64,000 nucleotides of DNA from Candidatus Cetobacterium colombiensis (GCF_033962415.1 NZ_JAVIKH010000002.1:62001-126000); one strand, 5' to 3'. Numbered from the stretch's first letter, positions 1 to 9,053 are shown. Numbers and translations: made by a program. The notes: generated by a model not told the origin, from the letters alone.

Positions 1-467
1 AATTTCACATTATCGTTTCCTCTAAGTTCTCCCTCTTGTAAAATTTTCTGCATAAAGGTAACCTCTTTTTCTTGAGCTTTTATTATCCTATTTGCAAGAT
101 TTTTTACTTTTTGATTTTGTGTGTAATTTAAAACTCCTAAACTTGCTATAATAGCTGCTTCATGGTGTGGTATCATATAAATTACAAAATTATTTCCCAC
201 ATCTTTTGTTAAAAATGGCTGTGAACTATTAGACATCATTAAGCTATGTGCATATTCATCATATTCTTTATAACCTTTTAAATTTTTAGGAATAACCTCT
301 TCTAAAGGTGTGAGAACTGTGTAAACTTTATTGTCTGACTTTATAATTTCATAATTATTGGAATTTTTCATTTTATTTTCATTTAAATCACTACTATAAG
401 AGTTTAATGAAACACTTGAAAAAAGCGCTGCAATTCCTACCATTATATTTATATTTTTAAAATCCAT
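1..467 (-). CDS. DUF305 family exported protein, C-terminus cut by window edge
   Basis: The reading frame starts at an ATG at 467, preceded on the minus strand by GGAGG and an 8-base spacer, and runs open for 155 codons off the left edge, so it is partial. The first 25 or so residues form a hydrophobic export signal. Residues 98-106 read MIPHHEAAI, the hallmark of the DUF305 ferritin-like helical family, which elsewhere is often found beside copper-resistance genes. The helix after it is rich in charged residues, as in the family. Its neighbours on the right are two small exported proteins, one of them Met-rich, which fits a periplasmic metal-handling group. The biochemical role of DUF305 is not firmly known; the metal link here is inference. 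Confidence 0.8.
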   Translation of the reverse strand, partial: MDFKNINIMVGIAALFSSVSLNSYSSDLNENKMKNSNNYEIIKSDNKVYTVLTPLEEVIPKNLKGYKEYDEYAHSLMMSNSSQPFLTKDVGNNFVIYMIPHHEAAIIASLGVLNYTQNQKVKNLANRIIKAQEKEVTFMQKILQEGELRGNDNVK

Positions 468-553
468 ATTATATGCCTCCTATATCAAAGTGTGTTGTGC
501 TTTATTATTAAAAGTAATTAATCAACTTCCTTTTATTTTTAGAAGGTTTTTAT

Positions 554-1195
554 TTACTCTTCACTTTTATTTCTATTTTTTTCTACTTTCATTATTATTA
601 CAGTTACTTTATTTGTGTATCTTGATAACTCATTGTAATCTTTTTCTACTTGATCCCAATCTGGTTTTGGTCTTTCAATCTCTGTAGCTATTTTAGAACT
701 TAAATATTCCATTCTTTCTAAATCTCTATCTGGCATTTCTTTTCTTATGGCATCCATTATTTCTTTTTCTTCTAAAGAATTTGTAGGAATATCTTGGTCT
801 AAATTCATATCAGACATAAGTTCAGAATTTATCTCTTCTTCTATGTTTGGCTCAGTTTTTTCTACTCCTTCCTCTTTTAACGTTCTCATCATACTTACTG
901 CCAATTTATTTGTATAAATAGATAATTCGTTATAAAGTTGCTCTACCTTATTCCAATCTGGTTTTGGTTTTTGTACTTCTGCATCAACTAATTCTCCAAT
1001 TTCATCCATTTTAGTTGTTATTTCAGAATCAGTGTCTATGTTTCCCATTACATTTTGAATAAATTGTTCATTAGACAAATTTGTTACTGATATGTTTTCA
1101 ATAGTTGGAGTCTTAGTTTCTGTTTCACTAGCAACTTCTGTTGAAAAAGATGTCACAGATAAAATAAATGATAAAATAATAAAAATCTTCTTCAT
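554..1195 (-). CDS. Exported protein with two copies of a DW-x-x-VE helical module
   Basis: This 213-residue protein starts with a Sec-type signal (MKKIFIILSF and a hydrophobic stretch to about residue 18). It then carries two copies of one module about 99 residues apart: PKPDWnkVEqlYNELSiYTNK at 78-97 and PKPDWdqVEkdYNELSrYTNK at 177-196, each preceded by an acidic helix. The same DW-x-KVE-x-L-x-x-EI pattern occurs once in the divergent gene at 1357. The pattern resembles the last helices of Spy/CpxP and zinc-resistance-associated periplasmic proteins, where it has the form D-W-x-K-V-x-x-L-x-x-E-I. A periplasmic helical chaperone or metal-sensing role is inferred, not shown. It is acidic and has no cysteine. 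It lies 86 bases upstream of the DUF305 gene on the same strand and may be cotranscribed. Confidence 0.75.
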   Translation of the reverse strand: MKKIFIILSFILSVTSFSTEVASETETKTPTIENISVTNLSNEQFIQNVMGNIDTDSEITTKMDEIGELVDAEVQKPKPDWNKVEQLYNELSIYTNKLAVSMMRTLKEEGVEKTEPNIEEEINSELMSDMNLDQDIPTNSLEEKEIMDAIRKEMPDRDLERMEYLSSKIATEIERPKPDWDQVEKDYNELSRYTNKVTVIIMKVEKNRNKSEE

Positions 1196-1356
1196 CGTCT
1201 CTTCTCCCTTTAAATTATAATATTTAATTTATTAATACGGTAACCATTTATAATTTCTTTGAATTTTTATAAATAATAATTTTTAAAGGAATTACTTTCT
1301 TTTTTTTTAATAATAAAATATAAATTTGTTATTAATTTATTTTAGGAGGTATTGTA

Positions 1357-1782
1357 ATGAAAAAATATGTTTTAATTTGTTCTTTAATTTTATCTGCCTT
1401 AACTTTTGGTGCAACAAATAGTGATTATGAGGATTCTGTTGATGGAAGTTCAGGAAATAATATGCCTATGATGCAAACACATCACAACAATTCATCACCT
1501 TGTAATATGATGCAGCAAATGCCTGGATGGAAAGCTGACAAGAAAATGATGAAAAGTAGAATGATGTACATGACACCTGAAATGCAAAAAAATATGATTG
1601 ATATTGAACAAAAAGAATTAGATATAAGAAAAGCTATGTTAGATGATAAGGTTGACTGGAATAAAGTTGAAAAACTGAATAAAGAAATTGGAGAAATTAG
1701 AGCTAAAATGCAAACTGACATGATGAAAAAAAATTATGAATCAATGAAAGCTGCTCCTACCGATCCTGCAAATAAACAATAA
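1357..1782 (+). CDS. Met- and His-rich exported Spy/CpxP-like protein
   Basis: This 141-residue protein has a good AGGAGGT ribosome binding site and a Sec signal in residues 1-19. Residues 36-80 are remarkably rich in methionine (M at 36, 38, 39, 51, 52, 55, 64, 65, 69, 70, 72, 76 and 80) with HH at 42-43 and one Cys at 49, a composition typical of periplasmic Cu(I)/Ag(I)-binding regions. Residues 72-123 follow the Spy/CpxP plan: a helix with I-x-x-x-Q-x-E-x-x-I-R, then VDWNKVEKLNKEIGEIRAKM at 99-118. It is divergent from the gene at 554-1195, which carries two copies of the latter motif. It probably binds metal or shields unfolded envelope proteins; both are inferences from composition and family resemblance. 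Confidence 0.75.
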   Translation: MKKYVLICSLILSALTFGATNSDYEDSVDGSSGNNMPMMQTHHNNSSPCNMMQQMPGWKADKKMMKSRMMYMTPEMQKNMIDIEQKELDIRKAMLDDKVDWNKVEKLNKEIGEIRAKMQTDMMKKNYESMKAAPTDPANKQ

Positions 1783-1793
1783 TTTTATAAAAA

Positions 1794-1822
1794 AAGAGAG
1801 CTAAATTTTTTTTAGCTCTCTT
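1794..1822. terminator. Bidirectional hairpin terminator
   Basis: A perfect 12-bp stem (AAGAGAGCTAAA, 1794-1805, pairing with 1811-1822) closes a five-T loop and has an A-run on its left. It sits between the convergent Met-rich protein and patatin genes; the patatin stop codon (1812-1814) lies inside the right arm. Confidence 0.85.
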
Positions 1823-2678
1823 CAATATTTAACCATTCTACTAAACGCTTGTAATTTTGTCTTGCATCCTCTATTCCTAGATTATAAAGTGCTTTTATCT
1901 TACTAAGATCTTTTTCTAATCTATCTACAACTACAACTTTACTTGGTCTAAATACAAAAACATCTCCTTTTTCTTCAAGCATTTTTATATCTTTTAAAGT
2001 TCTATTATAAACTAAGTGTCTTCTCAATAAAGCGTCTGCCACCTTAGGATATTTTCTGTAATATAACTTTATCAACGGTTGAAGTTTTAATGGTTCTTTT
2101 TTATATCCCTCATCTTCAGTTAATATAATTACATTTTTACTATTTCCATCTAAAATTGATTGACTTAAAGGAATTGGATCTGCTATTCCTCCATCTAAAT
2201 AAGCTTTTTCATTTATATAAGTCTCTTTTGAAAAGAATGGTAAACTTCCTGACGCAACTAAAGTTTCTAATAAATCATTTACACTTTTAAAATCTTTTTT
2301 TGAAAAAAAATCAGTTTTTCCTCTTGTACAATTAAAAGCACCCACTTTAAACTCTAAATTACACTGATTAAAAGTTTCAAAATCAAAAGGTGATAGTTCA
2401 TAGGTCATCTTTTTATATGCAAAATCTATATTTATATAGCTTCCTTTTTTTACTAAATATTTGTATCCCATATACCTTTCATCATTTATATATTTTAAAA
2501 CTACATCAATATTTCTTCTCTTTTGTCTTGAAGCATATGATGCTGAGTATATAGCTCCTGCTGAAACTCCAATGGTATAATTAAAATACAATCCTTTTGA
2601 TAAGAAATAATCCAAAACTCCTGAAGTATAGATCCCTCGTAGTCCTCCTCCTTCTAATACTAATCCTACATTGTCCAT
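1812..2678 (-). CDS. Patatin-like phospholipase (YjjU/RssA type)
   Basis: This 288-residue serine lipase has the full patatin signature: an oxyanion-hole glycine loop GGGLRG at 10-15, the nucleophile elbow GVSAG at 37-41 (Ser39), and the catalytic Asp in DGG at 162-164. The Ser-Asp dyad hydrolyses acyl esters of phospholipids. No signal peptide or transmembrane segment is seen, and length and order match the cytoplasmic bacterial YjjU family rather than the exported autotransporter-type patatins of fusobacteria. The start at 2678 follows AGGAGG with a six-base spacer. It is a single-gene unit. The true substrate cannot be told from sequence. Confidence 0.88.
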   Translation of the reverse strand: MDNVGLVLEGGGLRGIYTSGVLDYFLSKGLYFNYTIGVSAGAIYSASYASRQKRRNIDVVLKYINDERYMGYKYLVKKGSYINIDFAYKKMTYELSPFDFETFNQCNLEFKVGAFNCTRGKTDFFSKKDFKSVNDLLETLVASGSLPFFSKETYINEKAYLDGGIADPIPLSQSILDGNSKNVIILTEDEGYKKEPLKLQPLIKLYYRKYPKVADALLRRHLVYNRTLKDIKMLEEKGDVFVFRPSKVVVVDRLEKDLSKIKALYNLGIEDARQNYKRLVEWLNIEES

Positions 2679-2747
2679 ACAAATCCTCCTAAAGCAATAT
2701 TTTCTATCAATATTGTACTTTTTACTAAAGGATTTTCTTTTTTTTAT

Positions 2748-4136
2748 CTATTTTAAATTATTTAAAACATCTTGGAAAACTCTTTTTTCTAATACATCAT
2801 TTATTAGTAACTTATCAAAAAAATCTATTTTTATAACATTTTCGTCATAAAAATCATTACTTAATATATAGTTATATCTTTTTTTATATGTTTCTATTTT
2901 ATCTTTACACTCTAAATTAGTTTGAAAATCAAAGGTTATATGTGGTAAAACTCTCTTTAAACTATTTTTAAAGAAATTTCTTTCTACTAAAGCTAACTCA
3001 TTAAAAATTATTAGCACCTTTTTTACTTCTAAAATTTTCTTTGTAACAACAACATCTCTTAATATATTTATTATTAAATATTTGTCATAGTGATAAATTT
3101 CAGTATCTAGCTCTTTTAATATTGAATTTAAAACTTTTAACACTTTCTTTTTATTACTATTGAAATCAACTTGATTTATTCTTAATATTTTATTTTCATA
3201 TTTAAAAAGTGCAATATATATTTTAAAGAAAAGAACTTCTTCTAATTCATTTTCAAAATGATCTATATTAAAAAACAATTTTAACTTTTCTATTATTAAA
3301 TTAGTTTTATCTTTTAAATTAGGTTCTAAAGACTGTTTAAATACATAATTTTTTAAACATCTTGTAATTTGTTCAGAATACTTCAAATCAAAATCTTTTC
3401 CAACTTCTTGAACTATATTTATAATATGCTTAAATTCTTCGTCTTTTTCTCCCTCTTTTTCATAATATTTTTCAAAACCATTAAAAACTTTAATACACGA
3501 TTCTAAAGATATCAAAAATGCTATAAATGGATAAGTCGTAATAATATTTAATCTCTCTAAGATAGTACTAACTTTAATAACTCTATCTTCTACTTTTGCC
3601 CCTCTAATCTCTTCTATTAAATCTCTTAATGGAGAAGACATATAACTATTTTCTATAAAATATTTTATTAATTTTTTACAAAAATATGCCTTTTCTTTTT
3701 CGCCTATATTATTTAATTTTAATCCCTTACTATAAATATAATCATAATTTGACCCATTTTTATCTAATGTTTCTTTTACGTCTTTAAAACACCTTAAAAC
3801 TGTACTTCTTGAGATATCTAAAATCTCCTTTTCTTTTTCTAAATTAAGAAATCCCTTATAGATAAACTTTAAATAGAGATAATCTATTTTTTCATCTGTT
3901 GTTAAAAATTTCATATTAGAATATAAATACTCTAAATCTTTTTTTTGTAATTTTAAAATATAGTGATCTTTTTCTTTTTTTATGGTATTTAAATTTAATG
4001 TTTCTAAAAGTTCATTCAATTGGTTAACACTTTTTTGAATTGCACTTTTTTCCACATCAACATAATACATAATATCTTCTGCACTCATTTTAGATTGAGC
4101 TAAAAGTTTTAAAATATTGGTAACCGTTGTATTCAT
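2748..4136 (-). CDS. Mga/BglG-like transcriptional regulator
   Basis: This 462-residue protein has two N-terminal helix-turn-helix blocks, at about residues 5-45 and 98-125 (the second reads EKEILDISRSTVLRCFKDV). A long all-helical middle and a C-terminal alpha/beta segment (around VLIIFNELALVERNFF) resembling an EIIB fold follow. This is the layout of Mga/BglG-type PRD regulators. It diverges from a second regulator of the same plan at 4326, and the two look like distant paralogues. No phosphorylatable PRD histidine could be assigned with confidence, so control by the PTS is not claimed. The start at 4136 follows AAAGGAAAG. It probably controls the divergent ABC transporter group; that is inference from position. 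Confidence 0.72.
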   Translation of the reverse strand: MNTTVTNILKLLAQSKMSAEDIMYYVDVEKSAIQKSVNQLNELLETLNLNTIKKEKDHYILKLQKKDLEYLYSNMKFLTTDEKIDYLYLKFIYKGFLNLEKEKEILDISRSTVLRCFKDVKETLDKNGSNYDYIYSKGLKLNNIGEKEKAYFCKKLIKYFIENSYMSSPLRDLIEEIRGAKVEDRVIKVSTILERLNIITTYPFIAFLISLESCIKVFNGFEKYYEKEGEKDEEFKHIINIVQEVGKDFDLKYSEQITRCLKNYVFKQSLEPNLKDKTNLIIEKLKLFFNIDHFENELEEVLFFKIYIALFKYENKILRINQVDFNSNKKKVLKVLNSILKELDTEIYHYDKYLIINILRDVVVTKKILEVKKVLIIFNELALVERNFFKNSLKRVLPHITFDFQTNLECKDKIETYKKRYNYILSNDFYDENVIKIDFFDKLLINDVLEKRVFQDVLNNLK

Positions 4137-4256
4137 TTCTTTCCTTTCAAATTTTTTTCTTCGGATATTAATTATACTATTTTTGAATAACTCATGACAT
4201 TTATAATTTTATTTTATTTTTTTTAAATTTTTTTATACATATAAACTTAATAACCT

Positions 4257-4285
4257 TTGACTTTTAACTTATTTTCTTTTAAAAT
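4257..4285 (+). promoter_or_regulatory. Promoter for the 4326 regulator
   Basis: TTGACT (4257-4262), a 17-base spacer and TAAAAT (4280-4285) form a close sigma-70 match about 40 bases upstream of the start codon. No equally good match was found for the divergent gene, where only a TATAAT at 4171-4176 stands out. Confidence 0.7.
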
Positions 4286-4325
4286 TAACTGATTAATCAA
4301 AATGATGCAACTTAGGGGAGGAAAT

Positions 4326-5798
4326 ATGGATGTATTTTTAAAGGATAATGATTTAAAAATTTTAAGATATATTCTTTATAATAACAATAGTACAATTAAA
4401 AAAATTTCAGAGTTTGTTAACTTAAGTGATGTCTATGTTCGAGAATCAATAAAAAAAATTAATAAGTATTTAAAGTTAAATTTTGATTTTGAAATTGTAA
4501 AAATTGGAAAGGAGTTGCATTTTCCTATTGAAAAAAAAGAACTTTTTTCTCAACAATTTCCTAAAAATATTTCTGGTGGTTTTTCATCCAAAAAAATCAG
4601 AGTAGATTATATCATATTAACTCTCATTTTTCAAAATAAAATTAAATTAACTGAAATTGCAGAATTTTTTAATGTCACTCGCTTAACTATTAGCAACGAT
4701 TTAAAAGAGGTTAAAAGTATTTTAAAATCTTTTAATTTGAACTTAGAAAGTAAAAAATGGGAGGGTATTTCTTTAAGTACTGAAAGTGATAGATTTAGTT
4801 TTTTTTCAATAGAATATCTAACGAAAATTTTATTTGAACAAGGACTTACTCTTAATATTACAACTCAATACTCTATTACTAATTCTCATTTTTCAAAATA
4901 TTTAAATTCTTTTATTAATTTAGAAACACAAAAATCAATATTAAATTTTCTTCAAAATCTTGTTAAAGATCTTAATTTAAATTTAGATATTTTTAACTTT
5001 CAAAGTTTTTATGCAGCAATAATTTTTTCATATATCCATAAAGAATTTAATCTTTCTAAAGTTTTTTTCATAAAAAGAAAATACCTAAAAGAAAGCTCAG
5101 ATAAACATATTGATTATTTTAAACATATTCCTGGATATGATTCTATAAAACATATTAATTTAGAACTTTTATCCATATTAATAGTTGGAAATACAATTGA
5201 TGCTCTAGACACACCTAAATTTTTTCCTCATTCTATCTTCGAATTTATAATTAAATTAGAAGGATTTTTCAAATTTAATTTTTTATATAATGATAAACTT
5301 GTTATTAAAAATATGCTAAAAACATATCTTTTTAAGAAAAAATATGAACTTACTAGATTTACTGTGCCTATAAAAAATATTCCTAGCGACAATTTAATTT
5401 TTATCTCTAAAATGAACTCACTTATAAATAAAGACAAGGAATATATTTATTATGACGACATTGTTGAATTATCTTTCTTTTTAAAATCTTTAAAGAAAAA
5501 ATATTTTTGTGAAAAAGGAAAAAATAAATCTATTCTTTTAGTCGACTCTGAATATAATCTTTGGCTTAGTGAAAATTTAAAGGATTTTATTTCTTTAAAC
5601 TATTGTATTGGTCAAATTGATCTATTAAGTATTTTTAATAATATTAATTGGAATTCATTAGAAAAAAAATATGATGCTATATTTTTTATAAATTTAAAAA
5701 AACCAATTGACGTTATATCTTTTAATAACTGTTTTGAAATATCTTATTTTGGAAATAATCAATTCTTTCTTGAAGAATATATAAACTTTGGAGGTTAA
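4326..5798 (+). CDS. Mga/BglG-like transcriptional regulator, first gene of ABC transporter operon
   Basis: An upstream ATG at 4302 is in frame, but the AGGGGAGG ribosome binding site (4314-4321) lies after it and directly before the ATG at 4326, so 4326 is taken as the start, giving 490 residues. Two helix-turn-helix blocks are visible at about residues 22-48 (IKKISEFVNLSDVYVRESI) and 105-132 (LTEIAEFFNVTRLTISNDL). The rest is very Ile/Leu/Lys/Asn-rich and helical, and a C-terminal segment starting SILLVDSEYNLW has an EIIB-like alpha/beta pattern. The ABC exporter start codon follows the stop by one base, so the two are translationally coupled. It likely regulates that operon in response to a cargo or sugar-phosphate signal, which the sequence does not reveal. 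Confidence 0.72.
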   Translation: MDVFLKDNDLKILRYILYNNNSTIKKISEFVNLSDVYVRESIKKINKYLKLNFDFEIVKIGKELHFPIEKKELFSQQFPKNISGGFSSKKIRVDYIILTLIFQNKIKLTEIAEFFNVTRLTISNDLKEVKSILKSFNLNLESKKWEGISLSTESDRFSFFSIEYLTKILFEQGLTLNITTQYSITNSHFSKYLNSFINLETQKSILNFLQNLVKDLNLNLDIFNFQSFYAAIIFSYIHKEFNLSKVFFIKRKYLKESSDKHIDYFKHIPGYDSIKHINLELLSILIVGNTIDALDTPKFFPHSIFEFIIKLEGFFKFNFLYNDKLVIKNMLKTYLFKKKYELTRFTVPIKNIPSDNLIFISKMNSLINKDKEYIYYDDIVELSFFLKSLKKKYFCEKGKNKSILLVDSEYNLWLSENLKDFISLNYCIGQIDLLSIFNNINWNSLEKKYDAIFFINLKKPIDVISFNNCFEISYFGNNQFFLEEYINFGG

Positions 5799-5799
5799 T

Positions 5800-7506
5800 A
5801 TGGTTAAAAAATTTATAAGTTATTACAAACCTTATAAGAAATTATTTTTTTTAGATTTATTAGCTGCTATAACTGTTTCTGCGTGTGATTTAATTTATCC
5901 AATGTTAAGTAGAGTTGCTGTTAATAATTTTATTCCAAATAAAAATTATAAAAGTATTATTACACTTGGTATTTTTCTTTTTGGAATATATATAATTAAA
6001 CTATTTTGTAACTATTTCATGAACTATTGGGGTCATGTTGTTGGTGTTAGAATGCAAAGTGATATGAGAAAAGATATTTATGTTAAATTACAAAATTTCC
6101 CAATTAAATATTTTGATAATACTCAGACTGGAAGTATTATGTCACGAATTGTAAATGACTTACAAGAAGTTTCTGAGCTGGCTCACCATGGCCCTGAAGA
6201 CCTTTTTATATCTATAATTATGATATTAGGATCATTTTTTCTATTATTAAATATAAATATTCCATTAACTTTAATAATTTTTTCAGTAATTCCTTTCACC
6301 ATATGGTTTACTATCAATAGAAGACAAAAAATGTCTGATGCATTTTTAGAAACTCGTGAAAAAATAGGTACCATTAACTCTACTTTACAAAATAGTATTA
6401 GTGGAATAAGAGTTTCCAAAGCTTTTGTCAATAAAGATGAAGAGTTAGAAAAATTTAAGGTTAGTAATTCCCAATTTAAAAAGGCTCGTGAAAGTGCTTA
6501 TAAAGTAATGGCTGAATATATTTCAGGTATGACTTTCTTTACTGATATGTTAGATTATTTAGTTTTAGTTTTTGGAGCTATATTTACTTATCAAGGGAAA
6601 ATCAATTTTGGTGACTTCTTAGCTTATCTTCTGTATATAAGAATTTTTAGTCAACCTATAAAAAGACTTGTAGGTTTTGTTGAACAATATCAAAATGGTA
6701 TGAGCGGTTTTAAAAGATTTAAAGATATGCTTGATCAAGATATTGAAAAAGATTCCCCTAATGCTATTAACTTAACAAATGTAAAAGGAAATATCACTTT
6801 AGAAAATGTTTATTTTAGTCATGATAAAAAAATTATTTTAAAGAATTTTACTCTTAATATTAAAGCTGGAGAAACATTAGCTTTAGTTGGCCCATCAGGT
6901 GGTGGAAAAACAACAATTTGCAATTTAATTCCTCGTTTTTATGATATTGATAGTGGAGATATTAAAATTGACTCTCAAAGCATCTATAATTTTAAAATCG
7001 ATTCTCTTAGACAAAATATTGGAATTGTTCAACAAGATCCATTTTTATTTACAGGAACTATTAAAGATAATCTAACAATTGGAAAACCTGACGCATCTGA
7101 TGAAGAAATTATAGAAGCTGCAACAAAAGCTAATATACATGATTTTATTGAAACTTTACCAAAGGGTTATAATACTGAAGTGGGTGAAAGAGGAGTTAAA
7201 CTTTCTGGAGGTCAAAAACAAAGAATTGCCATTGGTAGAATTTTCTTAAAAAATCCTCCAATTTTAATTTTAGACGAAGCAACTTCTGCTCTAGACAATA
7301 TCACTGAGCAACTTATCCAAGAATCTTTAGATGAACTTTCTAAAAATCGTACTACAATCGTTGTAGCTCATAGATTATCTACCGTTAAAAATGCAGATAC
7401 AATAGTTGTTATCACTGATGATGGTATTGTTGAAAAAGGCACTCATGAAGAATTAATAAATAACAAAGGTTTTTATTACAATTTACATTTAGGAATATTA
7501 CAATAG
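5800..7506 (+). CDS. ABC exporter, fused membrane and ATPase domains (MsbA/MDR-like)
   Basis: The frame is open from a TTG at 5788, but GGAGG (5790-5794) precedes the ATG at 5800, so that start is used; the protein has 568 residues. The N-terminal half has six membrane helices of the type I exporter fold, including the coupling segment FDNTQTGSIMSRI. The ATPase domain has Walker A GPSGGGKT at 364-371, a Q-loop QQDPFLF, signature LSGGQ at 468-472, Walker B LILDEA near 488-495 and an AHRLST H-loop. A single half-transporter like this works as a homodimer. It is coupled to the regulator upstream and followed 17 bases on by a peptide-type binding protein. Substrate is unknown; drug, peptide or lipid export are all possible. 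Confidence 0.85.
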   Translation: MVKKFISYYKPYKKLFFLDLLAAITVSACDLIYPMLSRVAVNNFIPNKNYKSIITLGIFLFGIYIIKLFCNYFMNYWGHVVGVRMQSDMRKDIYVKLQNFPIKYFDNTQTGSIMSRIVNDLQEVSELAHHGPEDLFISIIMILGSFFLLLNINIPLTLIIFSVIPFTIWFTINRRQKMSDAFLETREKIGTINSTLQNSISGIRVSKAFVNKDEELEKFKVSNSQFKKARESAYKVMAEYISGMTFFTDMLDYLVLVFGAIFTYQGKINFGDFLAYLLYIRIFSQPIKRLVGFVEQYQNGMSGFKRFKDMLDQDIEKDSPNAINLTNVKGNITLENVYFSHDKKIILKNFTLNIKAGETLALVGPSGGGKTTICNLIPRFYDIDSGDIKIDSQSIYNFKIDSLRQNIGIVQQDPFLFTGTIKDNLTIGKPDASDEEIIEAATKANIHDFIETLPKGYNTEVGERGVKLSGGQKQRIAIGRIFLKNPPILILDEATSALDNITEQLIQESLDELSKNRTTIVVAHRLSTVKNADTIVVITDDGIVEKGTHEELINNKGFYYNLHLGILQ

Positions 7507-7523
7507 TTTTATTTAGGAGGAAC

Positions 7524-9041
7524 ATGAACAGAAATTTTTTTCACAAATATTTTACAATCTTTTTTATTTTAAATTTATTATTTATAACAAATCACTCTTT
7601 TTGTAAAGAGAATAATTACATTGTTGTAGCTCAAGGATCAAAACCTAAATCTTTAGATCCACATACTTTCAATGAATTTCCAACTTTAGGTATCACAGAG
7701 CATATTTTTAACACTTTAGTTACACTTGATGAAAATGGAACTCCTGTTCCTGAATTAGCTAAAGATTTTAAATATCTTTCACCTACAGAAATTTTATTTA
7801 CAATAAGAGAAAATGTTAAATTTCATAATGGAGATATTTTAACTTCTGATGATGTTATTTTCAGTTTAGAAAGAATGATAGAGAAACCTGGAAGCAGAAT
7901 TATTTTAAAAGATATAAAATCTGTTTCTAAAACTTCTAGTAATGATGTTTTAATAACTTTAAAGGAGCCTTCAGCTCCCTTTCTGGCAAATTTAACATTG
8001 CCTATTGCAGCAATTATGAATAAAAAATATATTCAAGATGGTAATAATGTTGCATTAAATCCTATGGGAACTGGTCCTTATATGGTTAAAAATTGGGGCA
8101 ATGGAGACAAAATTATTCTTAAAAGTTTTAAAGATTACTTTAAAGGTTCTCCTCAAAATGAAGGATTAATTTTTAAAATTATAACTGAAAATACAAGTCG
8201 TTTAGCTGCTTTAGAAACTGGAGAGGTAGATATAATATATGCTATATCACCTATTGATTTTCAAACTGTTGAAAAAAATCCAAATTTAAATCTTTTAAAT
8301 AAAACTACAACTACAACTGAGTTAATGGTTTTAAACGTTGAAAAAGAGGGGTTAAATGATAAAAATGTTAGAAAAGCAATTCATATGGCCGTAGATAAAG
8401 AGGGAATTTTAGAAGCTATCTTTTTAAGTAAAGGTTCTATTGCTACTTCTCCTATAAATCCAAATATATTTGGTAGTTATCAAAGACTTAAACCTCTAAA
8501 TCACAATATTGAAGAGGCTAAAAAGTTAATACGAGATAAAGGTAAACTTCCTTCACTTAAAATTTGGACTAGCGAAAATATTGTGAGAGTTCAAATTGCA
8601 CAAATTATCCAAGCTAATTTAAAAGAGATTGGAATAGATTCTACAATTGAAATAGTTGAATGGGGAACATTTTTAAAAAGAACTTCAGAAGGAGCCCACG
8701 ATATTCTTTTAACTACATGGATTTTAGGTGTTAGTGATATTGATACTGTTGTTACAACTCTTTTTCATTCGGCCTCTATTGGAGCAGAAGGAAATCGTTC
8801 TTTTTATAATAATCCTAATTTAGACAAAGAGATTGATTTAGCTCGTTCTACAACTGATAGTGAAAAACGTAAAGAACATTACAAAACTGTTCAAGAAATT
8901 ATACTAGATGAAAATCCTATTATTCCATTGGTTTATAAAATTGATGGAATTGGAATAAATAAAAGAATTAAAAATTTTGATTACAACAAAGCAAGTATGA
9001 GAAACTATTATGAAAATATGAAAAAAGTAGATGTTAAATAA
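7524..9041 (+). CDS. Oligopeptide/dipeptide-type ABC substrate-binding protein (SBP_bac_5)
   Basis: The AGGAGG before the ATG at 7524 is strong. The 505-residue product begins with an export signal ending near ITNHSFC. That Cys lacks a standard lipobox (residue -1 is Phe), so it is probably a soluble periplasmic protein. The mature part follows the DppA/OppA plan: GSKPKSLDPHTFNE near the start, then VPELAKDFK, and NPMGTGPYMVKNW in the middle. Such proteins bind peptides, nickel chelates or small glycosides and deliver them to a permease. No matching DppB/C permease or DppD/F ATPase is in the window; the only transporter beside it is an exporter-type ABC protein, which is an odd pairing. The gene ends in a terminator. 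Confidence 0.85.
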   Translation: MNRNFFHKYFTIFFILNLLFITNHSFCKENNYIVVAQGSKPKSLDPHTFNEFPTLGITEHIFNTLVTLDENGTPVPELAKDFKYLSPTEILFTIRENVKFHNGDILTSDDVIFSLERMIEKPGSRIILKDIKSVSKTSSNDVLITLKEPSAPFLANLTLPIAAIMNKKYIQDGNNVALNPMGTGPYMVKNWGNGDKIILKSFKDYFKGSPQNEGLIFKIITENTSRLAALETGEVDIIYAISPIDFQTVEKNPNLNLLNKTTTTTELMVLNVEKEGLNDKNVRKAIHMAVDKEGILEAIFLSKGSIATSPINPNIFGSYQRLKPLNHNIEEAKKLIRDKGKLPSLKIWTSENIVRVQIAQIIQANLKEIGIDSTIEIVEWGTFLKRTSEGAHDILLTTWILGVSDIDTVVTTLFHSASIGAEGNRSFYNNPNLDKEIDLARSTTDSEKRKEHYKTVQEIILDENPIIPLVYKIDGIGINKRIKNFDYNKASMRNYYENMKKVDVK

Positions 9042-9053
9042 CATCTACTTTTT
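9022..9053. terminator. Bidirectional hairpin terminator
   Basis: A 13-bp stem (AAAAAGTAGATGT, 9022-9034, with 9041-9053) around a six-base loop lies between convergent genes. It includes the stop codons of both the binding-protein gene and the thioredoxin-like gene. Confidence 0.85.

Noticed and set aside
490-687. Open plus-strand frame over the end of the duplicated-module gene
   Set aside because: Phe/Leu-rich shadow of the minus-strand gene, with no suitable start signal.
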